64,000 nt of DNA from NCBI GenBank assembly GCA_029834535.1, contig JAQMWT010000455.1, positions 1-64,000 of the forward strand, read 5' to 3'. The number at the start of each line of letters is the position of its first letter. The first letter of the stretch is position 1. Source of the DNA: Chrysophaeum taylorii. Taxonomy: Eukaryota > Sar > Pelagophyceae > Pelagomonadales > Pelagomonadaceae. Of the stretch, positions 61,815 through 64,000 are shown piece after piece. The notes beneath the pieces are model-generated. The model was given only the letters and a program-made list of their open reading frames with translations. It did not search any database and was not told where the DNA came from. The position numbers and the translations under genes were made by a program.

Positions 61815-62753
61815 ATGTTTGGGTTTGGCAAGGCATCGGACCGCATCGCCATTAGCTTTGAGAATGAGGGTTCGCGCACAAAAAAGGCGTTGTCGGCGTC
61901 GTCGACGCAGCTGCCGGTGTTCGGGTCGACCGAGTCGGTGCGTGGTCAGGTCGAGGTCCGCGTGCCCGCCGGCAAGAAAGTCGAACATCTCGGGGTGAAG
62001 ATCGAGCTCATCGGGCAGATCGAGATGTACTACGACCGCGGGAACTTCCACGACTTTACGTCTTTGGTCCGCGAGCTCGATTCCCCCGGCGTTCTTCTCC
62101 GAGACCAGAGATACGCGTTCGACTTTGGAAACGTCGAGAAACCTTACGAATCCTACAACGGACTTAACGTTCGCCTCCGGTACTTTGTGCGCGTTACGGT
62201 CACGCGGAACTATACGTCGGGAAACATGGTCAAGGAGGCCGAGTTTCTGACGCTTCTCGCGCAGCCTCCGCCCGACGTCAACAATTCGATTAAGATGGAA
62301 GTCGGTATCGAGGAATGTCTACACATCGAATTCGAATACGACAAGGTCAAGTACCACCTCTCCGACATCATCATCGGCAAAGTCTACTTTCTGCTGGTCC
62401 GCATCAAAATCAAGCACATGGAGCTGGCGATAATTCGCCGCGAAGCCGCCGGTACGGGAGCGCAGCAGTACAACGAGTCCGAGACCGTCACGAAATTCGA
62501 AGTGATGGACGGCGCACCCGTCCGGGGCGAGTGTATTCCCATCCGCCTCTTCCTCAACAACTACAATGTCACGCCCACCTACCGCAACATCGCGAACAAA
62601 TTCTCCGTCAAGGTGTGCTCTTTCTTTCTTTGTTTGATGATCTTTTTTTTACCCTTTCCGCAGTACTACTTGAACTTGGTCTTGGTCGACCAAGAGGAGC
62701 GCCGCTATTTTAAACAGCAGGAAATCACCCTCTACCGCGCCGCAGCCGCCTAA
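61815..62753 (+). CDS. VPS26: Vps26 retromer subunit
   Basis: Starts at the ATG at 61815 (MFGFGKASDRIAISFENEGS), the usual Vps26 N-terminus. It has the arrestin-like double-domain sequence with family-typical blocks: VRGQVEVRVP.GKKVEHLGVK, LRYFVRVTVTRNY, VGIEECLHIEFEYDKVKYHL, IIGKVYFLLVRIKIKHMELA, GECIPIRLFL and YYLNLVLVDQEERRYFKQQE near the C-terminus. Vps26 is part of the retromer, which returns receptors from endosomes to the Golgi. The frame is open throughout, but 62613-62663 (GT...CAG, 51 nt, T-rich) interrupts the conserved KFSV|YYLNLV junction with 17 hydrophobic residues and is best read as an intron. The spliced protein is 295 residues, a normal length. Confidence 0.94.
   Translation: MFGFGKASDRIAISFENEGSRTKKALSASSTQLPVFGSTESVRGQVEVRVPAGKKVEHLGVKIELIGQIEMYYDRGNFHDFTSLVRELDSPGVLLRDQRYAFDFGNVEKPYESYNGLNVRLRYFVRVTVTRNYTSGNMVKEAEFLTLLAQPPPDVNNSIKMEVGIEECLHIEFEYDKVKYHLSDIIIGKVYFLLVRIKIKHMELAIIRREAAGTGAQQYNESETVTKFEVMDGAPVRGECIPIRLFLNNYNVTPTYRNIANKFSVKVCSFFLCLMIFFLPFPQYYLNLVLVDQEERRYFKQQEITLYRAAAA
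62613..62663 (+). other. In-frame 51-nt intron of VPS26
   Basis: Begins GTGTGCTC and ends CCCTTTCCGCAG, with a poly-T tract before the acceptor. It is a multiple of three and has no stop, so an unspliced message would still be read through. Exon phases on both sides fit the family alignment exactly when it is removed. Confidence 0.85.
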
Positions 62754-63480
62754 CATCTTCATTATTTAATAGCAAAAATAGCAATACCCCCCAAGTCTCG
62801 ATATACTCTTTCCTTCTTTCTTAAGACTGTTGTCGTGGGTTTGTGGAATAGTCGCCCAACTTTTATTCGGGCAGAGTCAATGAGCCGCCGCTGCGGTAAA
62901 CTCATATTCGAACGCGAGGTCAGTCAGCTCTCTTCTCCGACGACCTACTAAACGTGTGTTTTTTGCTCCCTCCGAGGAATGATCAACTCGCTGTATTGTG
63001 AAAAGATCGAATTTGAGAGTCTAATTAACCCCCAATATTTTTTTTGTGCTTGCTCCGTGCCAACCGCCGCCATTTAGTTGCTATTGTAAAAAAAAAAAAC
63101 ACAGAATTCAGCTGCGTCGTTGTCATCAAGGCAACAACAACAACAATATGCGTCGGGGAGATAAGAGCAGCGCGTATACACAGAGAATCTCGATTCGCAC
63201 TAAGTCTGTCTCTCTGTCTTTCTTTTTTGCACGGGATGATACAGTTGCGAGAGACTCTCAGCGGTAGCCACAGAACTGAAGAGGAAATTCTGGCCGCCGC
63301 AAGATGATGGTGCGACCCTCCTCGTTGCTCAACCGTACTGATGCTTTCCTTTCGAGCGCGCGCCGAGGTTCAGTATTACCAAAGACTAACACACCGCACC
63401 TGACATCGTCGGCCGCAATTGAATGACATGAAGTCATTGTCGCGTCGGACTTCATGGGAGTCGATCATCAGGGTGAGATG
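62754..63480. other. Intergenic stretch
   Basis: No gene supported. Contains a poly-A run at about 63088-63099 and a (CAA)n stretch at about 63132-63144. Confidence 0.4.
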
Positions 63481-63499
63481 GCTATAAAATTTGCATAAA

Positions 63500-64000
63500 A
63501 AGTTCAGGCCCGCTCGATACGTACCACAAGCACATAGACGGCGACGCGCGATATGGAATTCTTCTACGACGCGCGATATTGAATGAATGAATGAATGAAT
63601 GAACCACCAAGCTAGAAGAAACCACTCGATCGAAGGGTGCTTTCTCCTGGAAAACAGCGACTTCGAGAGGGGTAGAGGTCTTGGAGATTAACCACAAAAG
63701 AGAGTTCAAGCAGTAGCTTACGGAGCCAAACTGCTTCATCAGCGCAGATGCTCAGAGCAACGAGCTCTGCTTCGTGTGTAGAGCATGAGACAATCGGTTG
63801 TAGTTTACTCTTCCAGAAAATGAGACAGTTGAAGAGAGGTAGGAGACAAAGCCTGTGGTGGACTACCTATCTTCCTGAGCAGGCGACGGTGCTTTGTCTG
63901 CATCAACCATGGCGACTAAGGGGTCAAATTTGCCAGCAGCTACGTCTCTTTCCTGGTAGTCGATCATGGTAGGATAAGCCTACTCGGCTCGCGGAAGTAA
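63500..64000 (-). mobile_element. Ty1/copia RNase H fossil
   Basis: Minus-strand sequence at about 63830-63960 reads VDADKA...EDR then STTGFVS, the copia RNase H opening, and further downstream pieces match the following RNase H helix region (ALW.I). It is a short, old, broken fragment that probably continues past the window edge. A (GAAT)n microsatellite lies at 63583-63602. Confidence 0.5.

Overview
The window looks like nuclear DNA of a plastid-bearing eukaryotic alga, most likely a heterokont (ochrophyte; a pelagophyte would fit, but that is inference). It carries the catalytic H subunit of magnesium chelatase with an N-terminal signal-like segment followed by a Phe-containing cleavage site, and a ferrochelatase with a C-terminal chlorophyll-binding-like helix. 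Alongside them are ordinary eukaryotic genes (SFT2, Vps26, DOT1-like, exostosin-like), GT-AG introns of only 35-83 nt, an intron-bearing tRNA-Ser, and a heavy load of eukaryotic transposons. Coding DNA is GC-rich, which produces many long antisense shadow frames.

Layout. 1-4814: a broken DNA transposon followed by three tandem Helitron-derived units. 4815-6890: an AT-richer block of decayed, unrecognised minus-strand coding sequence. 7310-9283: flavin-containing monooxygenase (-). 9448-11590: repeat fragments and decayed coding sequence. 12597-13106: small SET protein (-). 15307-16614: ferrochelatase (-), divergent from the Mg-chelatase H gene at 18798-22949 (+), which is followed at once by a DOT1-like methyltransferase (22993-23742, +) and a small membrane protein (23761-23997, -). 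24880-26660: copia fossil. 27570-28664: possible spliced gene pieces. 29590-31440: pogo/DDE_1 and hAT fragments. 31900-35063: a diverged copy of the first transposon family. 35674-35769: tRNA-Ser(CGA). 36387-39357: a LINE with an APE-type endonuclease and reverse transcriptase (-). 39485-51541: a nested stack, in which an LTR element holds a second LINE in its 5' LTR and that LINE holds a DNA transposon. 51590-54690: hAT element (-). 54814-55478: SFT2-like gene with three tiny introns. 55769-56080: the last exon of a host gene cut by a Helitron unit. 56081-59048: three more Helitron units, one inverted and itself interrupted. 59684-62753: STI1-domain protein (-), exostosin-like protein (-) and Vps26 (+). 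63500-64000: another copia scrap.

How the genes relate. Ferrochelatase and Mg-chelatase act on the same protoporphyrin IX at the haem/chlorophyll branch point and lie head to head, 2.2 kb between start codons. SFT2 and Vps26 both serve Golgi/endosome traffic but are unlinked. Most other DNA is transposon-derived. The most novel material is a DNA transposon family present three times. Its protein combines a zinc finger, coiled coil, DDE-like core and Tudor/Agenet-like tail, and its best copy has 14-bp inverted repeats, a 7-bp target duplication and a related empty site in the same window.
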